A DNA stretch of 64,000 nucleotides, taken from assembly GCA_002786025.1 (NCBI GenBank), contig NHNW01000002.1, forward strand, positions 744,001-808,000. Reading direction: 5' to 3'. The stretch is from Zasmidium citrigriseum (taxonomy: Eukaryota; Ascomycota; Dothideomycetes; Mycosphaerellales; Mycosphaerellaceae). Positions within the stretch are counted from its first letter, which is position 1; each line of letters begins with the position of its first letter. A program made the translations under genes and the position numbers. Positions 55,531-64,000 of the stretch are shown here, in pieces. The notes below the pieces were generated by a model. It made no database searches. It had not been told where the DNA came from and saw nothing but the letters and a program-made list of their open reading frames with translations.

Positions 55531-56781
55531 ATGCATCGACTCCCACGTGCCTTCAGGCTGCGACAGCAGCAGATAGTCTCCCCTCGTCTGAACCGAGTCA
55601 CACAGAGGCGGATACAGTCGCAAACTGTATACAAGCCGAATGGCGAACCCGTGCGATATCAAGCCGTCCGATTCAAGAAGCCAGGCCTCACTTTCCGACG
55701 GATAGCCACCATCGGCCTTTACACTGGAGCCATCTACGCCTACATCAACATCATAGGACGATACCTCGATGTCGAGGTAGAAGTGTTGGATGATGAGGAT
55801 ATGGAGGAAGAAGAGGAAGAGGACGGAGAAGGACCATTTTATGCCGATGAGGACAGCACATTCATTCCTATGACCTGGGCTACGAAGCAGCCTCGAACGT
55901 ATTACCGGGGTTCGGATCCAGAGTGGCAGGAGTTTGTCAAAATAGCAAAGGACAAACAACGACACCGCAAGGTCCAGGATGAGCTGGTGCAGATCGTGTT
56001 CACGGGGTCACAACAGCATCCAGGCATCCACAGGCAGCTGGGCAACGAGGCAAAGGTGGGCAAGTACTGGCTGGACATTTCATTTCCAGACGGACCGCCA
56101 CAAGAGTACGAGCGCAGCGGACTCGAAATTGGGGACGGATACATTGCTTGGAGCCAGCAGAGAATAACTCCGGAAAACCAGTTTCGCTTGATGCGAGCTC
56201 TCTGGCCGAAGGCCGCCTTCGACTCAATTTGGGCGACCACCAAAGTCTTGGCTGGTATACAATACAGAAGAGTCAAGCAAGCACTGGGCTGGGAAGGCAA
56301 GGATCCGTTCAGCCCAGAGGAGAGATACAGGCATGCCATGGAGATGATGCAAAAGCAGCAGCAAGCGCGAGAGCGCAAAGAAGTTGGAAAGGCACAGATG
56401 GATCCGGACGGCAATCCAGGCGCAGTGGTTGGTAGCTCCTCCAACAACGAAGCTCAGCCATCGCGCCCTGCGGCTGGAGACGGCAAGCGACTACCATGGA
56501 CTTTCAACGTTCCGCTACCATCCTCAGGCAACTCGACCGATTTGCCTATCGCCATGGCCGTATTTTCATCCACAATATCGAAACAATGGAATCCAAAGAA
56601 GATGGAGCCACCCCGTGGTACCTTTGTCGTCCAAGGACTGGTGGAAGTACGAGGCGCAAGGGGGAGAATGTTATTCGACGTGCAGGCTTGCTACGACCCA
56701 AAGGTTGGTAAGTACGTCGCCGTCAACGCAGGCGTACGGAACTTCAAGCGTTGGAACCAAGCCCCACGAGGAGGACCTTGA
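55531..56781 (+). CDS. Putative mitochondrial membrane protein
   Basis: One exon, 416 aa; I do not recognise a named family. Seen: a basic N-terminus lacking acidic residues (MHRLPRAFRLRQQQIV to NRVTQRRIQ), which looks like a mitochondrial targeting sequence. One hydrophobic segment follows near residues 56-78 (ATIGLYTGAIYAYINIIGRYL) and then a Glu/Asp run (DDEDMEEEEEEDGEG). The remaining 300 residues are soluble-looking with TWATKQPRTYYRGSDPEWQEF, a segment FRLMRALWPKAAFDSIWATTKVLAG, and a beta-type C-terminus (GTFVVQGLVEVRGARGRMLFDV). A single-pass inner-membrane protein of unknown role is the best reading. Confidence 0.68.
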   Translation: MHRLPRAFRLRQQQIVSPRLNRVTQRRIQSQTVYKPNGEPVRYQAVRFKKPGLTFRRIATIGLYTGAIYAYINIIGRYLDVEVEVLDDEDMEEEEEEDGEGPFYADEDSTFIPMTWATKQPRTYYRGSDPEWQEFVKIAKDKQRHRKVQDELVQIVFTGSQQHPGIHRQLGNEAKVGKYWLDISFPDGPPQEYERSGLEIGDGYIAWSQQRITPENQFRLMRALWPKAAFDSIWATTKVLAGIQYRRVKQALGWEGKDPFSPEERYRHAMEMMQKQQQARERKEVGKAQMDPDGNPGAVVGSSSNNEAQPSRPAAGDGKRLPWTFNVPLPSSGNSTDLPIAMAVFSSTISKQWNPKKMEPPRGTFVVQGLVEVRGARGRMLFDVQACYDPKVGKYVAVNAGVRNFKRWNQAPRGGP

Positions 56782-56986
56782 GATTTGAGCTCTCGTTCAA
56801 GCGGTTCCTTGTGTCAGATTTAGTCAAGCGTTGCAGCGTTCAAGCGTGGGGCGTTCAGAGAGCGGAGGCAGCGATCATTAGATCTTTTCGGCAATCGCCT
56901 TCTAGTCACGGCTGTTGGCATTCACTCCAGTCTCCATTCTATCTATCTGTAGAGCGTCTAGATATCAGACTTCTGGCTCGCCACAT

Positions 56987-57854
56987 CTATGCCTCCTTCT
57001 GTTGTCTTGCCTCAACCTCTCTGCACCTCCGTGCCAGATCACTGATATGCTCATCTCCACTCTCAGGACTGAGACCATTCAACGCCTCCTCCAGCTGATA
57101 CAAATAATCCTTATTCTCGCCACTCGGCCCTCTCGACTTAACGATATGCTCAGCCAAGGCCTGAGGGTCCTGAGGCCCAAGGAACTGGGGATTATCAGGT
57201 AATCCAATATATACCAGACATTTGATCGTGCTGCCTTGCTCCGAGGGAACGTGGACGTCTTGGTAGGTCGCGGACATGTCTTCGGCTTTTTTGAAGGGCG
57301 TGTATTGGATTGAGTAGCCGTTGATTTCCCGAATGTTCATATATTCTTTTACGGCTGCGACTTTGGGGGCCGGGATACGGTAGGCGGCGCCCCAGACTCG
57401 CGGTGGTGCGGACGCATGGTGGTCGGTTAGGGTCTCCCAGTGTTCGCGGGCGATGAGGGTGCAAACACGGCCTGGGGCTTCGGGGGTGCCGCGGTGGTCC
57501 TCACTTCGGATGATTTAGACATTTTCGTTTGAAAGAGAAGAAATGAGTAGAGGAGAGTCCTACCTTGCCTACGATCGACTTACTCAGTATATTTTCCTCT
57601 ACACTGTTCTGTTGGTTGTCTCATACCTGCCAGAATCGCCGGACATAGCCTTCAATGTAACCAGGAAGACGAAGATCTGATGACATGTGAGAAGGTCTCT
57701 TACGATCCACTACAGAAAAGAGATATACCGTAGTCCGGTGGCGGTTTCCAGATCAAACTTCTGTGAGGTTTCAGTGATACGCGAAAACCTGAGAACCCTT
57801 CCAATGTTACCCATATCCAAAGAGCCATAGATCTCCCTCCTCGTTCTCAGACAT
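56987..57854 (-). CDS. ChaC-type gamma-glutamylcyclotransferase with microexon
   Basis: Cytosolic ChaC-family enzyme that degrades glutathione to 5-oxoproline and Cys-Gly. Five exons (57854-57811, 57760-57729, 57676-57627, 57568-57564, 57503-56987) give 215 aa. Seen: LWLFGYGSLIWKPPPDY (substrate loop), PGYIEGYVRRFWQ, then SEDHRGTPEAPGRV, the probable catalytic Glu in NIREINGYS, and the C-terminal block YIGLPDNPQFLGP with RGPSGENKDYLYQLE. The fourth exon (GCAAG) is 5 nt; with it the join reads FWQ-A-S-E-DHRGTPE, which gives the family's spacing between FWQ and DHRG. Skipping it, with acceptor 57501-57500, would give FWQ-DHRG, three residues short. The gene is divergent from BRR2. Confidence 0.88.
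57564..57568 (-). other. Inferred 5-nt microexon
   Basis: GCAAG, flanked by a TAG acceptor and a GTAGGA donor on the minus strand, between introns 57626-57569 (58 nt) and 57563-57504 (60 nt). It supplies the codon GCA and the first two bases of the next codon, completing the conserved ChaC spacing. Not tested by transcripts. Confidence 0.7.
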
Positions 57855-58087
57855 ATCTCTCCAAATCTTGTGTGGTGGTGGTGAAAGAAGGAAGAGATGT
57901 CGTCGACCGCCAGATGGTGCCGCCGCGCGAGTCATTGGCACTAGCGCCAACCTTAAATCGCCTTCAAAGTTCAAATCTGATCTGCTTGAACGGTCTCGTG
58001 CAAGACTCACTCGAGTCGTCACGCCCTCTCTTTCTTCTCCATCCCTCTCGCCGACCAGTCGTCCGTCGGCGCATACCACACTCCATC

Positions 58088-61000
58088 ATGGCGGACTCCA
58101 AGAAGGGCGCCGGTGGCGGCGACAACAACTTGGGCCAGTACAAGTATGCGGCGATGTCCAATCTGGTCCTCCAGGCAGACAAACGATTCGTTTCGCGCCG
58201 TGGAGATGAGCATACTGGCGATCCGGAGTCGCTCGCAGGACGAATCAATCTGGGCGAAATGGGCTCGAGAACAGCGCGCGAAAAGGCACCGGTTTCGTCG
58301 GCACCAATTGAACAGGCGCGCAAGAGGAAGAGGACAGAGCCTGTGCAGAGTTCAAGAGCAGCGGGAATCCTGAGCCAGCAGGATATGAACATCGAGGGTC
58401 TGCGATATCGACCGAGGACGGCAGCGACCAAGGACATCTACGACCTGATCTCTGCGAACGTGGCGCAGAAGATGGGAGGCGACTACGGTCTTGCTGTGAC
58501 GGCTTCCGCGACAGACTCTATCCTGGAGTACTTGAAAGACGAGAACCTGAAGGACTTCGACAAGAAGAAGGAGATTGACGACATTCTGGGCATCACTCTT
58601 TCAAGTAAAGAGTTCAACCAGCTTGTCAACCTGGGCAAGAAGATCACGGATTACGATGCGCAAGATGAAGATGAAGAAATGGGCGAAGGCGCTGGGGACG
58701 ACGAAGACCTTGACGAACAACAGGGTGTGGCTGTCGACTTCGGCGACGAAGATGAGGATGAAGACGAAGGCAGGACATTCGAGGTCAGAGATGAGGACGA
58801 AGAGTCTGAAGACGACCTTGCAATGGGCACAGAAGAAGTCGCCGAGGACGGTGCAGGCCCGCCGCCCGATGCAGAAGGCGACGAAGAGGACGATGGCATG
58901 GTCATTGAGAATCAACCGAGGCGCAATGCGAAGGAGGAGGCAGACCCGAACTTCGTGCCCGCTCACGAGATTGACGCATACTGGCTACAGCGGCAGGTCG
59001 GCCAAGTCTACGAAGATGCCCATATTCAGACCGAGAAGACGCGAGAAGCAGAGAACATCATGTCTGCTCTCGACGAAAATGGCGAGGAGAAGCCGTTGAG
59101 AGAGGTCGAGAACGACCTAATGGAACTATTCGATTACGAACATAACGAGGTCGTCGCCAAGTTTGTGAGGAACAGGGACAAGATTATCTGGGTTACTCGG
59201 TGGCGAAGAGTGGCAGAGGACGAGCCTTCACGAGTAGTCCTGGAGAAGGAGATGGTGAACGCGGGCATGGCGGGCATTCTCAAGGAGCTGCGAGGCCGTG
59301 ATCAGCCTACCGGAAAGGCTGGTCCCAAATTGACTGTTAAACTTGACCCTATGCAGCTCGATGCGAAGCTTCCTGTCAAAGACGAAGAAGAAGTCAAGAA
59401 AGATGGACTTGTCGGCGGCCTACAGCCTCGAAAGACCCTCAACTTGGAAGATCTCAAATTTGATCAGGGCAACCATCTCATGACGAATCAGAATGTACGG
59501 CTGCCCCAGGGCTCGACGAAGCGTACCTTCAAGGGCTACGAAGAAATCCATGTGCCACCGCCGAAGCGAAAGCAGAATCCCAACGAGCGACCTCTGATTC
59601 CCACTTCCGACCTCCCAGCTTGGGCGCGAACAGGTTTTGGCAGCTCCTCGCAACTCAATCGCATCCAGACAGAGTGTTATCCTTCGGCCTTCGAGGGCGA
59701 CGGTAACATGCTGATTTGTGCACCCACTGGCTCTGGCAAGACGAACGTTGCGATGCTGACGATGTTACGCGAGATTGGAAAGCACCGCGATCCTGCGACT
59801 GGCAACATCAATCTCGACGAGTTCAAGATCATCTACATCGCTCCTCTTAAAGCCCTCGTGCAAGAACAAGTGGGCAACTTTGGCGCCCGATTGAAGCCAT
59901 ATGGGATCACAGTATCTGAGCTCACCGGTGACCGACAACTCACAAAGCAGCAAATCGCGGATACTCAGGTGATCGTCACAACGCCAGAGAAGTGGGACGT
60001 TATTACGAGAAAGGCCACAGACGCAAGCTACACGAACCTTGTCCGCTTGATCTGTATCGACGAAATCCATCTGCTGCATGACGACCGTGGACCTGTACTT
60101 GAGAGCATCGTGTCTCGGACGATTAGACGGACAGAACAGACAGGCGATCCAGTCCGTATCGTCGGTCTGTCTGCCACCCTGCCCAACTACCGCGACGTGG
60201 CTACTTTCCTCCGCGTGGACCAGGAGAAGGACCTCTACCACTTCGATGGCACTTTCAGACCTTGCCCGCTCAAGCAGGAGTTCATCGGTGTCACCGACAA
60301 GAAGGCCATCAAGCAACTCAAGACCATGAACGATGTCTGCTACAACAAGGTTCTTGAGCAAGTTGGCCAGAACAACAACCAAATGCTCATCTTCGTGCAC
60401 TCGCGGAAAGAGACAGCGAAGACGGCAAAGTACATCAGAGACAAGGCGCTGGAAAACGACACCATCAGCCAGATCTTGAGAACAGATGCTGCAAGCCGAG
60501 AAATTCTGCGAGAAGAATCAGAGTCGGTCCAGAACACTGATTTGAAAGATGTCTTGCCTTACGGTTTTGGTATCCATCATGCAGGTATGAGCCGAGCCGA
60601 TCGAACTACAGTCGAGGATCTGTTCGCCGATGGCTCTGTCCAAGTTCTCGTCTGTACTGCCACTCTCGCCTGGGGTGTCAACTTACCGGCACACACTGTC
60701 ATTATCAAGGGCACCCAGATCTACTCTCCTGAGAAGGGTTCATGGGTCGAACTCAGCCCGCAAGATGTTCTGCAGATGCTCGGCCGTGCTGGTCGACCAC
60801 AGTACGACACTTACGGAGAGGGCATTATCATCACTACGCAGACCGAAATCCAGTACTATCTGTCTTTGATGAACCAGCAGCTTCCGATCGAGTCACAGTT
60901 CGTGTCAAGGCTGGCCGACAATCTCAACGCCGAGATCGTGCTTGGCAATATTCGATCACGAGACGAAGGCGTCGAATGGCTCGGCTACACGTACTTGTTC

Positions 61001-64000
61001 GTCCGCATGCTGCGATCGCCAGCACTGTACCAAGTAGGTGCAGACTATGATGAGGACGAGACTTTGGAGCAAAAGCGAGTCGATCTCATTCACTCGGCAG
61101 CAGTCGTCCTGGAAAAGGCCAGTCTGGTGAAATACGACAAGAAGTCTGGACGTCTACAGGGAACCGACCTCGGCCGAATTGCCAGCCACTACTACATTAC
61201 GCACAACAGCATGCTGACTTACAACATGCATATCCAGCCTGCCGTCAGCCCCATCGAGCTCTTCAGAGTGTTTGCGCTTAGCGATGAGTTCAAGTACATC
61301 CCAGTGAGGCAGGACGAGAAGCTTGAGCTTGCGAAGTTGCTTGGAAGAGTACCAATCCCGGTCAAGGAGACTATCGACGAGCCACACTGCAAGATCAATG
61401 TGCTTCTACAGGCGTACGTCAGCAGACTGAAACTGGAAGGCCTTGCCCTCATGGCAGATTTGGTCTATGTCACTCAGTCGGCTGGTCGTATTCTGCGAGC
61501 CATGTTCGAGATTGCACTCAAGAAGGGATGGTCGTCAGTCGCAAAGGACGCTCTTGATCTCTGCAAGATGGCAGAGAAGCGTATGTGGCCAACAATGACG
61601 CCTCTGAGGCAGTTCCCAGAATGCTCACCCGAGATCATCAAGAAGGCTGAGCGCATCGATGTGCCTTGGTCAAGCTACTTCGACTTGGATCCGCCTCGCA
61701 TGGGAGAACTGCTCGGCATGCAGAGGCAAGGCCGACAAGTCTGCAACTTGGTTGCCAAGTTCCCGCGACTCGAGATCTCAGCACAGTGCCAGCCAGTGAC
61801 AAGAAGCATGTTGCGCATCGAGCTGACTCTGAAGCCCAACTTTGAGTGGGATGATGAGCTGCACGGACGTGCTGAGAACTGGTGGGTCATGGTTGAGGAC
61901 TGTGACGGCGAAGACATCCTCTTCCATGACCAGTTCCTCCTGCGCAAGGACTACGCCATCGCCGAGATGAACGAGCACACTATGGAGTTCACGGTCCCGA
62001 TCACTGAGCCCATGCCGCCCAACTACTTCATCTCGGTTACCAGCGATAGGTGGATGCATGCCGAAAGCAAGCTCACACTTTCATTCCAGAAGTTGGTCCT
62101 GCCTGAGAAGTTCCCACCACACACCCCATTGCTCGACATGCAGCCACTGCCGGTCGCAGCGTTGAAGAGGGAAGATTTCGAAGGTCTGTACCCCGATTGG
62201 CAACAGTTCAACAAGATTCAAACGCAGACATTCCCATCGCTGTACCAGTCGGATGACAATGTCTTTGTTGGGGCTCCAACTGGCAGCGGCAAGACAGTCT
62301 GCGCTGAGTTCGCTCTGCTCCGGCACTTTGCCAAATCTGAGAAAGACAGGAAGGCTGTCTATATCACTCCATTTCAAGCTCAAGTCGATGCACGGCACAA
62401 AGCCTGGCAGTCGAGACTCGGTCCCTTGGCTGGCGGCAAGAAGATTGTGAAGCTCACCGGCGAAACCTCTGCGGACCTCAAGCTGCTTGCCGAAGGAGAC
62501 CTTATTCTAGCCACTCCTGTGCAGTGGGATATGATGTCTCGAGGATGGCAGCGCAGAAAGAATGTCCAGGCTGTCAACCTCATCATCGCTGATGACCTGC
62601 ACTTGCTCGGCGGCCAGGGTGGCTATATCTACGAGGCTGTGATGTCTCGGTCCCAAGCCATCAAGGTCCAGGTCGAGAACGATTTGCGCACAATTGGACT
62701 GAGCGTTTCTCTTGCAAATGCCAGAGACATCGGCGAGTGGATTGGGTGCAGCAAGCACACCATCTTCAACTTCAGCCCGAACAGCCGCCCATTGCCTCTC
62801 AACCTTCATCTGCAGACCTTCAACATCCCCCATTTCCCTTCGCTGATGCTTGCAATGACCAAGCCGACATACCAGGCAATCCTGCAGTATGCTCCCAACA
62901 AGCCAGCCATGGCGTTTTTGCCTAGCCGAAAGCAAGTGCGGGCAACAGCTCAAGACTTACTGGCTGCTTGTGTTGCGGACGACGATGAGGACAGGTTCCT
63001 ACAAGCCGATGTCGAGCAGCTTGAGCCCATTCTTGGCAAGGTGAAGGAGCGCTCGCTGGCAGACTCCCTTTCGCACGGCATTGCATATTATCATGAGGCA
63101 CTCAGCGACTCTGATAAGCGAATCGTGGAGTCGCTATTCTCGCAAGGCGCCGTACAAGTCATGCTCGTGTCTCGCGACTGCTGCTGGGAGGTGCAGAGTG
63201 TTGCGCACCTGGTCATCGTCATGGGTACACAGTTCTTCGAGGGACGAGAGCATCGCTACATCGACTACCCTATCAGCGAAGTCCTCCAGATGTTTGGCAA
63301 GGCTGGACGTCCCATGGAAGACAAGGATTGCCGGGGTGTGTTGATGTGCCCTGACACCAAGCGAAACTACTACAAGAAGTTCTTGTCCGAAGCTCTGCCC
63401 ATCGAGAGTCAGCTGCAGGCGTACATGCACGATGCATTTGTGACGGAGATCAGCACCAAGACTATTGAATCCACTCAAGATGCCGTAGACTGGACCACCT
63501 ACACATACTTCTACAGGAGGCTGCTGGCAAACCCGAGCTACTATGGCCTTACCGACACCTCCCATGATGGACTTTCTGCGTACCTCTCTGAGCAGGTTGA
63601 AACGACGCTTCAGGAACTGAACGAGGCCAAGATCATCGAGATTGATGAGGATGACGACTCGATCACGCCGCTTCACGCGACCATGATCGCTGCGTACTAC
63701 AACATCTCGTTCTTTACGATGCAGACGTTACTGCTCTCCCTGAAGCGTGGCACCAAGCTGAAGGGCATCCTCGAAATCGTCACAGCAGCGACCGAGTTCG
63801 AAGACATTCAGATCCGCCGCCACGAAGAGCATATCTTGCAACGTATCTACGATCGCTGTCCCGTCAAGCTCGCCGACGTCAACTTTGAATCGCCGCACTT
63901 CAAGGCCTTCGTCCTTCTCCAAGCCCACTTCTCGCGCATGCAACTCCCAACAGACTTGGCCAAGGATCAAGAAGTCATCCTCCGCAAGGTCCTCAACCTC
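58088..64000 (+). CDS. brr2: BRR2-like U5 snRNP helicase (3' end beyond window)
   Basis: Ski2-like spliceosomal RNA helicase that unwinds U4/U6 in the nucleus. The frame is open without introns from 58088 to the edge: 1971 codons, partial because fungal Brr2 is about 2200 aa. Seen: an N-terminal region with GLRYRPRTAATKDIYDL, a long Asp/Glu-rich stretch, and cassette 1 with APTGSGKT (545-552), DEIH (658-661), TATLAWGVNLPAH and QMLGRAGRPQYD. A Sec63 domain and cassette 2 follow, with APTGSGKT (1396-1403), the degenerate DDLH (1502-1505) and MFGKAGRP. The double cassette with a degenerate second one is the Brr2 hallmark; Slh1/Asc1 lacks the acidic N-terminus. It shares a 233-bp promoter with the ChaC gene. 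Confidence 0.95.
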   Translation, partial: MADSKKGAGGGDNNLGQYKYAAMSNLVLQADKRFVSRRGDEHTGDPESLAGRINLGEMGSRTAREKAPVSSAPIEQARKRKRTEPVQSSRAAGILSQQDMNIEGLRYRPRTAATKDIYDLISANVAQKMGGDYGLAVTASATDSILEYLKDENLKDFDKKKEIDDILGITLSSKEFNQLVNLGKKITDYDAQDEDEEMGEGAGDDEDLDEQQGVAVDFGDEDEDEDEGRTFEVRDEDEESEDDLAMGTEEVAEDGAGPPPDAEGDEEDDGMVIENQPRRNAKEEADPNFVPAHEIDAYWLQRQVGQVYEDAHIQTEKTREAENIMSALDENGEEKPLREVENDLMELFDYEHNEVVAKFVRNRDKIIWVTRWRRVAEDEPSRVVLEKEMVNAGMAGILKELRGRDQPTGKAGPKLTVKLDPMQLDAKLPVKDEEEVKKDGLVGGLQPRKTLNLEDLKFDQGNHLMTNQNVRLPQGSTKRTFKGYEEIHVPPPKRKQNPNERPLIPTSDLPAWARTGFGSSSQLNRIQTECYPSAFEGDGNMLICAPTGSGKTNVAMLTMLREIGKHRDPATGNINLDEFKIIYIAPLKALVQEQVGNFGARLKPYGITVSELTGDRQLTKQQIADTQVIVTTPEKWDVITRKATDASYTNLVRLICIDEIHLLHDDRGPVLESIVSRTIRRTEQTGDPVRIVGLSATLPNYRDVATFLRVDQEKDLYHFDGTFRPCPLKQEFIGVTDKKAIKQLKTMNDVCYNKVLEQVGQNNNQMLIFVHSRKETAKTAKYIRDKALENDTISQILRTDAASREILREESESVQNTDLKDVLPYGFGIHHAGMSRADRTTVEDLFADGSVQVLVCTATLAWGVNLPAHTVIIKGTQIYSPEKGSWVELSPQDVLQMLGRAGRPQYDTYGEGIIITTQTEIQYYLSLMNQQLPIESQFVSRLADNLNAEIVLGNIRSRDEGVEWLGYTYLFVRMLRSPALYQVGADYDEDETLEQKRVDLIHSAAVVLEKASLVKYDKKSGRLQGTDLGRIASHYYITHNSMLTYNMHIQPAVSPIELFRVFALSDEFKYIPVRQDEKLELAKLLGRVPIPVKETIDEPHCKINVLLQAYVSRLKLEGLALMADLVYVTQSAGRILRAMFEIALKKGWSSVAKDALDLCKMAEKRMWPTMTPLRQFPECSPEIIKKAERIDVPWSSYFDLDPPRMGELLGMQRQGRQVCNLVAKFPRLEISAQCQPVTRSMLRIELTLKPNFEWDDELHGRAENWWVMVEDCDGEDILFHDQFLLRKDYAIAEMNEHTMEFTVPITEPMPPNYFISVTSDRWMHAESKLTLSFQKLVLPEKFPPHTPLLDMQPLPVAALKREDFEGLYPDWQQFNKIQTQTFPSLYQSDDNVFVGAPTGSGKTVCAEFALLRHFAKSEKDRKAVYITPFQAQVDARHKAWQSRLGPLAGGKKIVKLTGETSADLKLLAEGDLILATPVQWDMMSRGWQRRKNVQAVNLIIADDLHLLGGQGGYIYEAVMSRSQAIKVQVENDLRTIGLSVSLANARDIGEWIGCSKHTIFNFSPNSRPLPLNLHLQTFNIPHFPSLMLAMTKPTYQAILQYAPNKPAMAFLPSRKQVRATAQDLLAACVADDDEDRFLQADVEQLEPILGKVKERSLADSLSHGIAYYHEALSDSDKRIVESLFSQGAVQVMLVSRDCCWEVQSVAHLVIVMGTQFFEGREHRYIDYPISEVLQMFGKAGRPMEDKDCRGVLMCPDTKRNYYKKFLSEALPIESQLQAYMHDAFVTEISTKTIESTQDAVDWTTYTYFYRRLLANPSYYGLTDTSHDGLSAYLSEQVETTLQELNEAKIIEIDEDDDSITPLHATMIAAYYNISFFTMQTLLLSLKRGTKLKGILEIVTAATEFEDIQIRRHEEHILQRIYDRCPVKLADVNFESPHFKAFVLLQAHFSRMQLPTDLAKDQEVILRKVLNL

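Overview
The window is nuclear DNA of a filamentous ascomycete (Pezizomycotina). Genes are dense and carry short introns of about 50-150 bp with GT(A/G)NGT donors and (C/T)AG acceptors. Divergent gene pairs share short promoters, and fungus-specific families recur (Zn2Cys6 regulator, KRE9/KNH1, DUF2406, Vps3844, Msb1, Zn-cluster-less fungal transcription-factor domains, several short 'LDLPAELR' F-box-like proteins). That style suggests a Dothideomycete, but this is inference and no marker gene settles it. I saw no rRNA, tRNA, transposon or CRISPR array. I annotated 31 protein genes; the last runs off the right edge.

Region 1 (0.2-8.0 kb) looks like a small catabolic cluster: an MFS sugar/polyol transporter (-), divergent from a short-chain dehydrogenase (+), then a Zn2Cys6 regulator (+) and an L-arabinitol 4-dehydrogenase (+). 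All four fit polyol/pentose uptake and oxidation under a local regulator.

Region 2 (8.4-24.9 kb) is mostly housekeeping and cell structure: KRE9/KNH1 wall protein, a STEEP1-like protein, a class I methyltransferase, a DUF2406 protein, VMA21 (V-ATPase assembly), a Fun30/SMARCAD1 remodeller, calnexin, an F-box-like protein and a coiled-coil protein. Region 3 (25.0-40 kb) holds a DHA2-type drug transporter, a 2-kb gene-poor stretch, an Msb1/Mug8 morphogenesis protein, an NTF2/SnoaL-like protein, a DUF3140 protein, the Sch9 AGC kinase and a fungal transcription-factor-domain protein without a zinc cluster.

Region 4 (40-64 kb) holds a sulfotransferase-like protein, ADA2 (SAGA), a second F-box-like protein, another SDR, mitochondrial N-acetylglutamate synthase, SMC2 (condensin), a third F-box-like protein, a Vps3844 protein, a putative mitochondrial membrane protein, a ChaC gamma-glutamylcyclotransferase whose reading frame appears to need a 5-nt microexon, and BRR2 (U5 snRNP helicase), truncated by the window end.

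No obviously new multi-gene system is present. The best candidates for a second look are the ChaC microexon, the transporter/SDR/regulator/LAD cluster, introns whose retention or alternative use would give altered proteins (regulator, SMC2, DUF2406 gene), and the gene-poor 27-29 kb stretch. Splice sites were placed by eye and checked for frame continuity across the whole CDS; none is backed by transcripts.
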